Part shown: positions 1-6,696 of the stretch, piece after piece
Layout: each line of letters starts with the position of its first letter
How positions within the stretch are numbered: the first letter of the stretch is position 1
Assembly (NCBI GenBank): GCA_021296435.1
Contig: JAGWAK010000008.1
Span: 1 to 32,075 of the forward strand
Reading direction: 5' to 3'
Length of the DNA: 32,075 nucleotides
Source: Acidimicrobiia bacterium
GTDB taxonomy: Bacteria; Actinomycetota; Acidimicrobiia; Acidimicrobiales; CATQHL01
Notes under the pieces: generated by a model
The model's database searches: none
What the model saw: only the letters and a program-made list of their open reading frames with translations
What the model was told of the DNA's origin: nothing
Made by a program: the position numbers and the translations under genes

Positions 1-287
1 TCAACGTTCAGTTCAGCGGCTTGGACTGCCATGTGCAGAATGATTCTCTGCTGAATCATGTGGAGTGGTCCCTCAGCGTCCGCTGATTCCATGTCCTGTT
101 CGACAGCCGCCAGCTTCTTCTGGAGCGATTCTTTGGAGCGGCGCCGTCCTCCGGATTGTCTCACTTCGAGTGCCTCATGGTACTGCCGTACAACGCGGGT
201 CTCAGTCCGCCCTTGGATCATCGCCGCCTTGTGTTCAGGGGTGACCTCGCGGGCTTTTCGCTCGCTGCTTGCGCCGCTTTCACTCAT
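1..287 (-). CDS. Hypothetical charged helical protein, partial at left edge
   Basis: The frame opens with ATG at 287-285 and runs off the left edge after 95 complete codons, so the C-terminus is missing. A good Shine-Dalgarno (AAAGGAG, 302-296) lies 8 bases upstream. The protein is hydrophilic and probably helical: an N-terminal stretch rich in charged residues, a basic RRRSKESLQKKLA segment near residue 50, then an acidic heptad-like region with hydrophobic spacing (LHMIQQRIILHMAVQAAEL). No signal peptide or membrane segment is visible. It follows the small unknown gene at 312-509 by 24 bases, so the two probably form one transcript. The RRRSKESLQKKL pattern resembles short unannotated actinobacterial proteins, but no function can be assigned. 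GC content is clearly lower than in the rest of the window, which may mean acquired DNA. Confidence 0.7.
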   Translation of the reverse strand, partial: MSESGASSERKAREVTPEHKAAMIQGRTETRVVRQYHEALEVRQSGGRRRSKESLQKKLAAVEQDMESADAEGPLHMIQQRIILHMAVQAAELNV

Positions 288-295
288 ATCAGCTG

Positions 296-302
296 CTCCT
301 TT
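296..302 (-). promoter_or_regulatory. Shine-Dalgarno AAAGGAG for the gene at 1-287
   Basis: AAAGGAG on the minus strand, 8 bases before the ATG at 287. It fixes the start and strand of the partial gene at the left edge and argues against the plus-strand frame there. Confidence 0.7.
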
Positions 303-311
303 CGGCGATTA

Positions 312-509
312 CTAAACCACGAATTGATGGTCTAATTCAGACCACTCAAGTCTAACCGGATTTCGTCCAAGTGAGTCAAGCCGCTCCAGGACTTCGACAA
401 GTCGTCCTTCGGGGGTGCCGTGTATCGCGAATTTCCCGCCGGTTGTACACAACAATTGAACTGTCGGTCTTTTCGACTTGTCTACGATAAGTTGGCATTG
501 TGGAACCAC
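312..509 (-). CDS. Hypothetical protein, about 65 residues
   Basis: A minus-strand frame ending at 312 encodes a protein-like sequence with segments such as TTGGKFAIHGTPEGRLVEV and LERLDSLGRNPVRLEW. Its composition is balanced, unlike the Arg/Pro/Ala-rich shadow frames elsewhere. It lies directly upstream of the 1-287 gene, with that gene's Shine-Dalgarno in the 24-base gap. The start is unclear: GTG at 509 gives 65 residues but overlaps the pyrE start at 500 by 10 bases, and there is no convincing ribosome site. A shorter TTG start is possible. GC in this stretch is low (26 of 60 bases in 301-360). I do not recognise the family. Confidence 0.5.
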   Translation of the reverse strand: MVPQCQLIVDKSKRPTVQLLCTTGGKFAIHGTPEGRLVEVLERLDSLGRNPVRLEWSELDHQFVV

Positions 510-1066
510 CGTCCGTAGACCTGTTGAAGCAACATCTGATGAAACACTCGATCCGTACGGGTGACTTTGTCCTGAAATCCGGGAGGCGCAGCAACTGGTT
601 CTGCGACGCCAAGCAGACCGCCTGCCGGGCGGAGGGGATCTTGCTGGTTGCCGACGCGGTGCTGGATGTGATGCCGTCCGACATCGACGCCATCGGCGGT
701 CTGGCCGCCGGCGCGGATCCGATTGCATTCGGCGTGGCGGGCGTCGCCGCCGTCCGGGGGCGGCCGCTCCGTGCCTTCAGCATTCGCAAGGAGGCCAAGG
801 ACCATGGGGTGGAAGGCCGTCTGGCGGGCGCGCTGGAGCCGGGCGACCGGGTTCTCATCGTCGAGGACACCGTCACCAGGGGCCGCTCGCCGCTGGAGGC
901 GGCACGGGTGGTCCGCGCCCTTGGCGCCGAGCCGCAGATGATCCTGGCGATCGTCGACAGGGGCGGCACGTGCGCGGCGGCGGCGGCTGCTGAGGGACTG
1001 GGCTTCCGGGCGCTGGTGGCCGCGCCGGAACTCGGTTTCGCCTACGAGTCCCCCGGTAGCGCCTAG
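500..1066 (+). CDS. pyrE: Orotate phosphoribosyltransferase
   Basis: The protein has 188 residues, a normal length for OPRT, which joins orotate to PRPP to give OMP in pyrimidine synthesis. Visible family features are the N-terminal helix and substrate loop (HSIRTGDFVLKSGRRSNWF), the catalytic loop RKEAKDHGVEG near residues 96-106, and the PRPP-binding motif VLIVEDTVTRGRS near residues 117-129. The PRPP motif reads TRG where TTG is usual. The GTG at 500 is the only usable start after an in-frame TAA at 488-490 and places the family N-terminus correctly. No Shine-Dalgarno is visible. The gene stands alone, upstream of minus-strand tRNA genes, with no other pyrimidine gene nearby. The start overlaps the putative GTG start of the divergent small gene. 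Confidence 0.9.
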   Translation: MEPPSVDLLKQHLMKHSIRTGDFVLKSGRRSNWFCDAKQTACRAEGILLVADAVLDVMPSDIDAIGGLAAGADPIAFGVAGVAAVRGRPLRAFSIRKEAKDHGVEGRLAGALEPGDRVLIVEDTVTRGRSPLEAARVVRALGAEPQMILAIVDRGGTCAAAAAAEGLGFRALVAAPELGFAYESPGSA

Positions 1067-1119
1067 GTCGCCGCCCCAGACCGTTGCCGACCGGCCCCGG
1101 GTGATGGGGATCGACCGCG

Positions 1120-1192
1120 TGGTCGGGCCCGGCATCGATCCGGGGACCTTCCGCTTTTCAGGCGGACGCTCTGCCGACTGAGCTACCCGACC
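1120..1192 (-). tRNA. tRNA-Phe (GAA)
   Basis: Cloverleaf read on the minus strand: acceptor GGTCGGG pairs perfectly with CCCGACC, D-stem GCTC/GAGC, anticodon stem TCCGC/GCGGA with loop CTGAAAA (anticodon GAA), T-stem CCCGG/CCGGG, discriminator A. The T-loop reads ATCGATG, with A where T54 is usual. CCA is not encoded. Its 5' end directly abuts the truncated tRNA-Asp. Confidence 0.93.
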
Positions 1193-1255
1193 GGTTTGAA
1201 CCCGCGACCTCCGCCTTGACAGGGCGGCGTGCACTCCAAGCTGCACTACAGGACC
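1193..1255 (-). pseudogene. tRNA-Asp (GTC) lacking its 3' end
   Basis: The minus strand has the 5' acceptor strand GGTCCTG, D-stem GTGC/GCAC, anticodon stem CCGCC/GGCGG with loop CTGTCAA (anticodon GTC), variable loop AGGTC, the 5' half of the T-stem GCGGG and loop TTCAAAC. After one more C the sequence becomes the first base of tRNA-Phe. The 3' T-stem strand, the partner CAGGACC of the acceptor and the discriminator, about 12-13 bases, are absent. No alternative pairing with the following bases restores the stems. It is either a broken gene or a sequence error. Confidence 0.8.
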
Positions 1256-1328
1256 AGCAAGGACAGAATCCTACCGGCAGCGGCCCCGGAGCGTCGCGGC
1301 GCGCGGCGTCGACCGAACCGGACAGCGG

Positions 1329-1401
1329 CACCCCCAACGGGATTCGAACCCGTGTTACCGCCTTGAAAGGGCGGCGTCCTAGGCCGCTGGACGATGGGGG
1401 C
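1329..1401 (-). tRNA. tRNA-Glu (TTC)
   Basis: Minus-strand cloverleaf: acceptor GCCCCCA with TGGGGGT (one G-T end pair), anticodon stem CCGCC/GGCGG around loop CTTTCAA (anticodon TTC), and T-arm CGGGT-TCGAAT-CCCGT. The discriminator is G, followed by CC. It is upstream of tRNA-Asp and tRNA-Phe on the same strand and may share a transcript with them. Confidence 0.93.
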
Positions 1402-1413
1402 AACCGGGGCAGC

Positions 1414-2331
1414 CTACCGGGCGGGCGCCTCGTGCACGGCCAGGTGAAGCCGCAGGACGGCGGTCCACAGGGCGGCCGCGCCGGCGATATGGATGCCCAC
1501 GAGGAGCACCGGCACGCCGGTGAAGTACTGGAGGTAGCCGACTGCGGCCTGCGCGCCGATCACGAGCACCACCAGCCGGGCTGCGGCGGCGTGCGGCGCC
1601 GCCCGGCGGCCCCGGCGCCGCAGCCGGAACGAGCCGCGCTCGGCACCGGCCCAGAGCAACAGCGCCACCGCGGCGCACAGCACCATGGCCCCGCCGTGCA
1701 GGCGGGCCAGGGACGGGATGTCGTATTGCAGCCGCTCGACGTCGGCGTCACCGCCGTGCGGGCCGGCCCCGGTCAGCAACGTGCCGCTCACGATGGCCAG
1801 CACCGCCACGACCACCAGCAGGCGCGTCAGGTGGCCCGCCGGGCGCACCGGCGCGCCGGTGCCGGTCGGAGCGCCGTCGGGACGACCGGCGCGGTGGTGC
1901 AGCACGACCGCGTTGGCCACCAGCACCATGGACAGCAGGAAGTGGGCGATCACCAACCACGGGGAGAGGTGGTACCACACCACCAGGCCCCCGAGGACCA
2001 CCTGGCCGGCAACCCCTGCCACGAGCCCGAGCGCCAGCCAGATCAGGTCCCGCCGCCGGGGTCGCCGCAGCAGCGCACCGAGGACGGCGAGCGCCACGGC
2101 CAGCGAAACCACGCCGGTGATGGCCCTGTTCACGAACTCCACCAGGGCGTGGTACTCCAGGTCGGGGACGAACTGGTTCTCCTCGCAGGTGGGCCAGTCC
2201 GAGCAGCCCAGCCCGGAACCGGTGAGGCGCACCGCGCCCCCGGTGATGATGATGAAGATCAGGGCCAAGAGGGCCAGCAGTGTGATGCGGCGGTAGCCGG
2301 CCGCGCTGATTCCGTCTCTCCGCAGCGCCAT
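1414..2331 (-). CDS. ctaA: Heme A synthase (CtaA/COX15)
   Basis: The 305-residue membrane protein oxidises heme O to heme A for the aa3-type oxidase. It has about eight hydrophobic segments in two four-helix halves. The signature GGAVRLTGSGLGCSDWPTC lies at residues 31-49 and carries the cysteine pair C43/C49 in the first outer loop. Putative heme-ligand histidines are H61 (EYHALVEF) and H130 (VIAHFLL) in the first half, and those in ARLHGGAM and VGIHIAGA in the second. The ATG at 2331 is preceded by TAGGCT 8 bases upstream with no Shine-Dalgarno, suggesting a leaderless message. It diverges from ctaB, whose product provides its substrate. Confidence 0.93.
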   Translation of the reverse strand: MALRRDGISAAGYRRITLLALLALIFIIITGGAVRLTGSGLGCSDWPTCEENQFVPDLEYHALVEFVNRAITGVVSLAVALAVLGALLRRPRRRDLIWLALGLVAGVAGQVVLGGLVVWYHLSPWLVIAHFLLSMVLVANAVVLHHRAGRPDGAPTGTGAPVRPAGHLTRLLVVVAVLAIVSGTLLTGAGPHGGDADVERLQYDIPSLARLHGGAMVLCAAVALLLWAGAERGSFRLRRRGRRAAPHAAAARLVVLVIGAQAAVGYLQYFTGVPVLLVGIHIAGAAALWTAVLRLHLAVHEAPAR

Positions 2332-2339
2332 CGGCGCTC

Positions 2340-2345
2340 AGCCTA
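2340..2345 (-). promoter_or_regulatory. Leaderless-type -10 TAGGCT for ctaA
   Basis: TAGGCT on the minus strand, 8 bases before the ctaA ATG. There is no Shine-Dalgarno between, which fits transcription starting at or next to the start codon. Confidence 0.5.
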
Positions 2346-2414
2346 CGAGCGGGCCGCTGTGCCACCCGCCGCCGCATCGGTACCGCGAGTGGAGTATTGG
2401 ACACGCGGGTCTCG

Positions 2415-2420
2415 TACGCT
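2415..2420 (+). promoter_or_regulatory. Leaderless-type -10 TACGCT for ctaB
   Basis: TACGCT lies 7 bases before the ctaB ATG at 2428, without a Shine-Dalgarno. With the opposing hexamer at 2340-2345 it makes the 96-base gap a compact divergent promoter for heme A synthesis genes. Confidence 0.5.
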
Positions 2421-2427
2421 TGCGCCG

Positions 2428-3303
2428 ATGCCTGCGACGAAAGCCCGGGCCACGATCGCGTCCTACGTGGCGCTGACCAAACCGCGCATCATCGAGTTGC
2501 TGCTCGTGACAACGGTTCCCACCATGATCGTTGCGCAGCGAGGCCTGCCCCCGGTGTGGTTGATCGGGGCGGTTATCGCCGGCGGGGCCCTCGCCGCCGG
2601 CGGGGCCAACGCGCTCAACATGGTCATCGACCGAGACATCGACAGCGTCATGAAGCGCACCCAGGACCGGCCCCTGGTCACCGGCGAGATCAGCCCGCGC
2701 AACGCCCTGGTGTTCGCGGTCACCCTGGAGGTGGCGGCGTTCGTCTGGCTCTGGCTGATGGTGAACCTGCTCAGCGCGGTCCTGGCGGTGAGCGCCACGC
2801 TGTTCTACGTGTTCGTGTACAGCCTCTGGCTGAAGCGGCGGTCCGAGCGCAACATCGTCATCGGCGGAGCCGCCGGCGCGGTCCCCGTGCTCGTGGGCTG
2901 GACGGCCGTGACGGGCCGGCTGGACTGGGCGCCACTGCTGCTGTTCGCGGTGATCTTCTACTGGACTCCACCCCACTTCTGGGCGCTGGCGGTGCGCTAC
3001 CGCGATGACTACGCGCAGGTCGGGGTGCCGATGCTGCCGGCGGTCCGCTCTATCCGGACCGTGGCGCTGCGCATCATCGCCTACACCGTGGTCCTGTGGG
3101 CCACGAGCCTCGCATTCGGGTTCGTGGCCGAGCTGGGGCCCCTCTACCTTGCGACCGCCCTGGTGACCGGCGTGATCTTCGTCGCCCTGGGTATCCGGTT
3201 GCTTCGCCACGGCACCCCGCAGGTGGCGATGGGTCTGTTCAACTGGTCAATCACCTACATCGTGTTGTTGTTCGGGGCCATGGCTGTGGATCGGTTCGTC
3301 TGA
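2428..3303 (+). CDS. ctaB: Protoheme IX farnesyltransferase (heme O synthase, CtaB)
   Basis: The 291-residue UbiA-family membrane protein transfers farnesyl to heme B, giving heme O, which CtaA then oxidises. Family features are the N-terminal LTKPRI segment, the prenyl-diphosphate Asp motif NMVIDRDID (N64, D68, D72) with MKRTQDRPL after it, and the conserved YTPP-like loop, here YWTPPHFWALAVRYRDDY. About nine membrane segments follow. ATG 2428 is chosen because it sits 7 bases after a TACGCT hexamer and gives the usual family length. The frame is open far upstream (to 1216), but that part is the antisense of ctaA and the tRNAs. It lies upstream of the oxidase operon, 175 bases away. Confidence 0.93.
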   Translation: MPATKARATIASYVALTKPRIIELLLVTTVPTMIVAQRGLPPVWLIGAVIAGGALAAGGANALNMVIDRDIDSVMKRTQDRPLVTGEISPRNALVFAVTLEVAAFVWLWLMVNLLSAVLAVSATLFYVFVYSLWLKRRSERNIVIGGAAGAVPVLVGWTAVTGRLDWAPLLLFAVIFYWTPPHFWALAVRYRDDYAQVGVPMLPAVRSIRTVALRIIAYTVVLWATSLAFGFVAELGPLYLATALVTGVIFVALGIRLLRHGTPQVAMGLFNWSITYIVLLFGAMAVDRFV

Positions 3304-3478
3304 TGGCTCAGGTGGTGTCACCGAACGGCATGATCCGGGAGCGATCGGCTGCGGTGCGGGCGACCCGCGGACTCGCGTTACAGTTCCGGGCTGGATCAGC
3401 CTCCCTGGCCGCCGGCCGAGCGGACTTCGCCAAGCGGTCATACCGAACGGACAACTCGCACCTCGTTACCGAATTCGT

Positions 3479-5194
3479 ATGACCGCGACCGAGACTCACG
3501 CTGCCGCCGCGGACGAGCACGCCTCGGCCAGTCCGGCAGGCTCGCCGACCCCGCAAGGGCTTGCGGGGATCCTGTCCAGCAGCGACCACAAGACGCTGGG
3601 GCGGATGTGGATCCTGGCGTCGCTGCTGCTCGGCGGGTTCGTGCTGGTGTGCGGGCTGCTGTTGCACATCGAGCGGGCCAACCTGCCGGGTCTTGAGGTC
3701 TTCGCGGGCATCGAGTCGTTCCGGCAGTTCTTCACGCTCTACCGGGTCGGTCTGGTCTTCCTGTTCGTCATGCCGTTGTGGATCGGACTCGCCACGCACG
3801 TGGTCCCACTGCAGATCGGCGCCCGGGGCGTGGCCTTCCCGCGGGCGGCAGCAGCCGCCTTCTGGGGTTGGCTCACCGGGGCCGGCATTCTCATCGCCTC
3901 CTGGGCGATCGACGGGGGTCTTGCCGCCGGTGGCGAGCAGCGGGCGGTGGAACTCTCCCTGCTCTCCTTCGCGATGGTGGTGCTGTCATTGCTGGGCGCC
4001 ACGGCGGTGCTGCTCACCACCATGTGTACCCAGCGACCGGCCGGCATGAGCCTGGAACGCATGCCCCTGTTCTCCTGGTCGGTGTTCGTGGCGGGCGCCG
4101 TGTGGCTCCTGAGCCTGCCCGTGCTGGTGGCCAACCTGGTTGTCATGTGGATCGACCTGCGGGGTCCGAGCGCGGTGCGCTTCGGGGCCGGGCAGAACCT
4201 GTACGAGCAGGTCTCCTGGGTGTTCGACCAGCCCCAGGTTTTCGTATTCGCCATCCCGGTGATCGGCGTTGTGGGGGAGATCCTTCCGGTGGCCTTCGGC
4301 ACGCCGCAGCGGCGCTGGGGCGTGATGCTCTCGCTCATCGGCCTGGCCGGAGTGTTCAGTTTCGGTGCCGACCTGCAGCGATTCTTCAGCCCGATGGCCC
4401 AATCCACGCCGCTCTACGTGGTCAGCGGCGTCGTCGTGATCCTGGTGGTGGTGGCGCTGCTGGGCGGCTGGGCCGACCTGGGCCGCAGCGCCGGTCGCTT
4501 CCCCCGACCCAGCGGGCACCTCGCCGTGGCGATGTCGGCGCTCGGCGTGCTGGTCTTCGCGGCAATCGTGGGATTCATCCGGGTTCTGGGCGGAGCGGTC
4601 GGGTTCCTGCGGAGCTTCGCTCGCCACAACGAGTCCTGGCAGGGTGATCTGGATCGCGCCCTGGCGCCCCTGGACGATCTGCGGGGGACCATGGCCGGCG
4701 CGGGGCTGCTGGATCTCGTGGCGATGGCGGCGGTGCTCGGCGCCGTGGCCGGGATGTTCTACTGGAGCCCCAAGATCTTCGGGCGCAGGGCCTCACACGC
4801 CGCCGGTTTCGGTGTGGCGGCCATCCTGGGCGCGGCCGGGCTGTTGATGGGTCTGATGGGCCTCGTCGCCGGATTCCTGGGCCAACCCGAACGCCCCAGC
4901 GCCAACTTCGCCACGGCGGGTGCGGAGGTTGCGGCCATCCTCGCCGTCATCGGCGTCATCGGCGTCCTGCTGGCTCTGGCGATCGTGCTGATCGTGGCCC
5001 TGCGCGGCGCCTCCTCGCTCGCCCGGGGAGCCTCCACGGTTCCCGACCCGTGGGGTGGGCACACGTTGGAGTGGTTCGCCGCCTCGCCGCCGCCGCTGGA
5101 CAACTTCGGTGACGAGCCGGTGGCTCCGGTGCGTTCGGCACATCCTCTCTGGGACGCGCCGGCACCGTCGAGGAGCGAGGGGGGTGCCTCGTGA
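3479..5194 (+). CDS. Cytochrome oxidase subunit I paralogue without metal-binding histidines
   Basis: The 571-residue membrane protein aligns by eye along its length with the true CoxA at 8029. Shared features include LQIGARGVAFPR (111-122), MCTQRPAGMSLERMPLFSW (182-200), FYWSPKIFGRR and a C-terminal DPWGGHTLEWFAASPPP block. Yet every heme and copper ligand is gone: the low-spin heme histidine in TMHG becomes Y88 (LYR), the CuB motif GHPEVY becomes DQPQVF (250-255, so His to Gln and Tyr to Phe), the HH pair is absent around 294-300, and HFHY aligns with GLLD. It cannot bind the normal cofactors, so catalysis is ruled out on family knowledge; a structural, assembly or regulatory role is inference. 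The frame is intact and it overlaps the next gene by 4 bases. No convincing Shine-Dalgarno precedes the ATG. Confidence 0.8.
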   Translation: MTATETHAAAADEHASASPAGSPTPQGLAGILSSSDHKTLGRMWILASLLLGGFVLVCGLLLHIERANLPGLEVFAGIESFRQFFTLYRVGLVFLFVMPLWIGLATHVVPLQIGARGVAFPRAAAAAFWGWLTGAGILIASWAIDGGLAAGGEQRAVELSLLSFAMVVLSLLGATAVLLTTMCTQRPAGMSLERMPLFSWSVFVAGAVWLLSLPVLVANLVVMWIDLRGPSAVRFGAGQNLYEQVSWVFDQPQVFVFAIPVIGVVGEILPVAFGTPQRRWGVMLSLIGLAGVFSFGADLQRFFSPMAQSTPLYVVSGVVVILVVVALLGGWADLGRSAGRFPRPSGHLAVAMSALGVLVFAAIVGFIRVLGGAVGFLRSFARHNESWQGDLDRALAPLDDLRGTMAGAGLLDLVAMAAVLGAVAGMFYWSPKIFGRRASHAAGFGVAAILGAAGLLMGLMGLVAGFLGQPERPSANFATAGAEVAAILAVIGVIGVLLALAIVLIVALRGASSLARGASTVPDPWGGHTLEWFAASPPPLDNFGDEPVAPVRSAHPLWDAPAPSRSEGGAS

Positions 5195-5805
5195 GCGAGC
5201 ACGCCGCTCCGGCGACCGAGATGGTGGCACCGGCGATCGCCCCGCGCCGCAGGACGCTGCAGGTGGGTACGGGTTTCGCCTCCGCAGCCGTGCTCATGTA
5301 CTTCGGCGGCCTGCTGGGCGTCTACTTCTCCGAGCGGGCTGATTTCCTGCGGGCAAACCCCGGCGAGTCGTGGATCCCCTCCGGGGTCCGCGTCGAGTTG
5401 ACCGCACCGACGGTGATGGCCTGGACGCTGCTGCTGAGCGTCGTGACCATGCAGTGGGTGGTGCACGCCACCAAGCGGGACGACCGCCGCCACACCCTCA
5501 TCGCCCTGGTGGTCACGGCCATGTTCGGTGTGGCGGTGATCAACCAGACCGCCTTTCAGTACCGCCAGATGGGGTTGACCATCGACGGGGGCAGCCTGGC
5601 GGCGCCGCTCATCTACACGATCTCGGGCAGTTATCTGGCCCTGGTCGTCGTGGCGCTCGGCTACCTGTTCGTCATGGCGACGCGGACCCTCACCGCCACG
5701 GCGCCCAGCGTCCACCTCGACGGCATATCGGCGGCGGCGATGCTCTGGCACGTCATGGTGTTCGTGTACCTGGTCATCTGGGTCGGAATCTTCGTGACGA
5801 AGTGA
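5191..5805 (+). CDS. Divergent cytochrome oxidase subunit III-like protein
   Basis: The 204-residue protein has about five membrane segments. Its ends resemble the true CoxC at 10092: an N-terminal helix followed by GVYFSERADF in place of TTYMFAKSRL, and a last helix AMLWHVMVFVYLVIWVGIF in place of YWHFVDIVWILIF. The glutamate of the SEC motif in helix I (GSECLLFG) is replaced (ASAAVLMYFG). The GTG start overlaps the stop of the subunit I paralogue (GTGA), so the two are translationally coupled and probably partner each other as CoxA and CoxC do. An alternative is an unrelated membrane protein with chance similarity, but the position next to the CoxA-like gene argues against this. Confidence 0.7.
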   Translation: MSEHAAPATEMVAPAIAPRRRTLQVGTGFASAAVLMYFGGLLGVYFSERADFLRANPGESWIPSGVRVELTAPTVMAWTLLLSVVTMQWVVHATKRDDRRHTLIALVVTAMFGVAVINQTAFQYRQMGLTIDGGSLAAPLIYTISGSYLALVVVALGYLFVMATRTLTATAPSVHLDGISAAAMLWHVMVFVYLVIWVGIFVTK

Positions 5806-5862
5806 TGGGTCCCCTCTCCGCACTCCCGGCCCACCGGCTGCGCCCGCAGCGAGGTTGCTGAC

Positions 5863-6696
5863 GTGCTGACTCCGGGTTTCAAGCTCTTCTTCGGTTTCGG
5901 CGCCCTCGCCGCCGTGGGCGCCATCATCTACGGGATCGCAACGGGTGATCCCGCCGGCGCCGACTACCTGGGCGTCGTGGATCGCGACGCCTGGAAGGGT
6001 GTCATCAGCCTGGGATGGCGAGGCGGCGTCGGGGAGCACACCGGCTTTATCGTGCTGGTCTTCGCCTCCCTGGTCGGCGGAGGCCTGGGCTGCATGCTGG
6101 TGGCGTTCCGCGACGCCGACGCCGAATCCGTGGGCGAACTCGCTTCGACCGGCGAGACCCCGCCGAGTGAGGCGCCGGCGCATCCCTCCTACTGGCCGCC
6201 GCTGCTGGCCTTCGCAGCGGCCGTGGTGGTGATCGGACTGGTCACCCACGCAGCCATCTTCGTGATCGGGCTCATCCTGGCCGGCGTCGTGGCGTTCGAG
6301 TGGATGGTCACCGCTTGGGCGGATCGCGCCACGGGCGACGCGGAGGCGAATCGGGCACTGCGCGACCGGCTCATGTATCCCATCGAGATCCCGGTTCTGG
6401 GCGCCGCCGGTGTGGCCATCCTCGTGGTCGGCGGCTCGCGCGTCCTGCTGGCTGTCAGCGAGTTCAGCGCCGTCTGGATCGCGGCGGGAGTCTCGGCGGT
6501 GATCCTGCTGGTGGCGATGCTGTTCGCCGCCCGGCCCCATATCGCCAAGTCGGTCATCACGACGGTTCTGGCGTTTGCCGCCGTGGCGGTCGTGGCCGCC
6601 GGCATCGTGGCGACGGCAGCGGGCTCCTACGACCACGGCCACGCGGGTGACCATGGCACCGACGATGCCACTGAGGTCCACGAGGGCGAGGAATGA
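5863..6696 (+). CDS. Multi-pass membrane protein of the oxidase operon, CtaF-like segment
   Basis: The 277-residue protein is not recognised as a named family. It has an N-terminal membrane helix (residues 7-27), a second helix near 60-80, a hydrophobic pair starting at PSYWPPLLAF, three further helices and a His/Asp/Glu-rich tail (SYDHGHAGDHG). The PSYWP helix pair resembles the end of CoxA in this window (PSYWPFVVALGLP) and actinobacterial subunit IV (CtaF), so this may be a subunit IV-like or assembly protein. GTG 5863 is preceded by GAGG 8 bases upstream. The last codons overlap coxB (ATGA), tying it to the operon. The His-rich tail could bind copper or another metal, which is inference only. 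Confidence 0.75.
   Translation: MLTPGFKLFFGFGALAAVGAIIYGIATGDPAGADYLGVVDRDAWKGVISLGWRGGVGEHTGFIVLVFASLVGGGLGCMLVAFRDADAESVGELASTGETPPSEAPAHPSYWPPLLAFAAAVVVIGLVTHAAIFVIGLILAGVVAFEWMVTAWADRATGDAEANRALRDRLMYPIEIPVLGAAGVAILVVGGSRVLLAVSEFSAVWIAAGVSAVILLVAMLFAARPHIAKSVITTVLAFAAVAVVAAGIVATAAGSYDHGHAGDHGTDDATEVHEGEE

Noticed and set aside
58..315. 85-codon plus-strand frame at the left edge
   Set aside because: The minus strand has a ribosome site and a plausible helical protein; the plus frame is rich in Ser, Arg and Cys with no motif.
483..488. TACGAT as a leaderless -10 for pyrE
   Set aside because: It lies 11 bases before GTG 500, outside the 6-8 base spacing of the other examples, and no -35 at a normal distance was found.
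1216..2427. Long plus-strand open frame continuing into ctaB
   Set aside because: It is antisense to the tRNAs and to ctaA, is rich in His, Gly, Arg and Gln without any domain, and the ctaB homology starts at 2428, right after a -10 hexamer.
3304..3478. Regulatory sites in the gap before the CoxA-like gene
   Set aside because: ACCGAACGG occurs twice (about 3320 and 3442), but there is no palindrome or promoter at a convincing position, so no site is claimed.
4759..6681. 640-codon minus-strand open frame
   Set aside because: It is opposite the oxidase genes and has the His/Asp/Arg/Gly-rich composition of a GC-rich shadow frame. The plus strand carries clear membrane proteins with overlaps.
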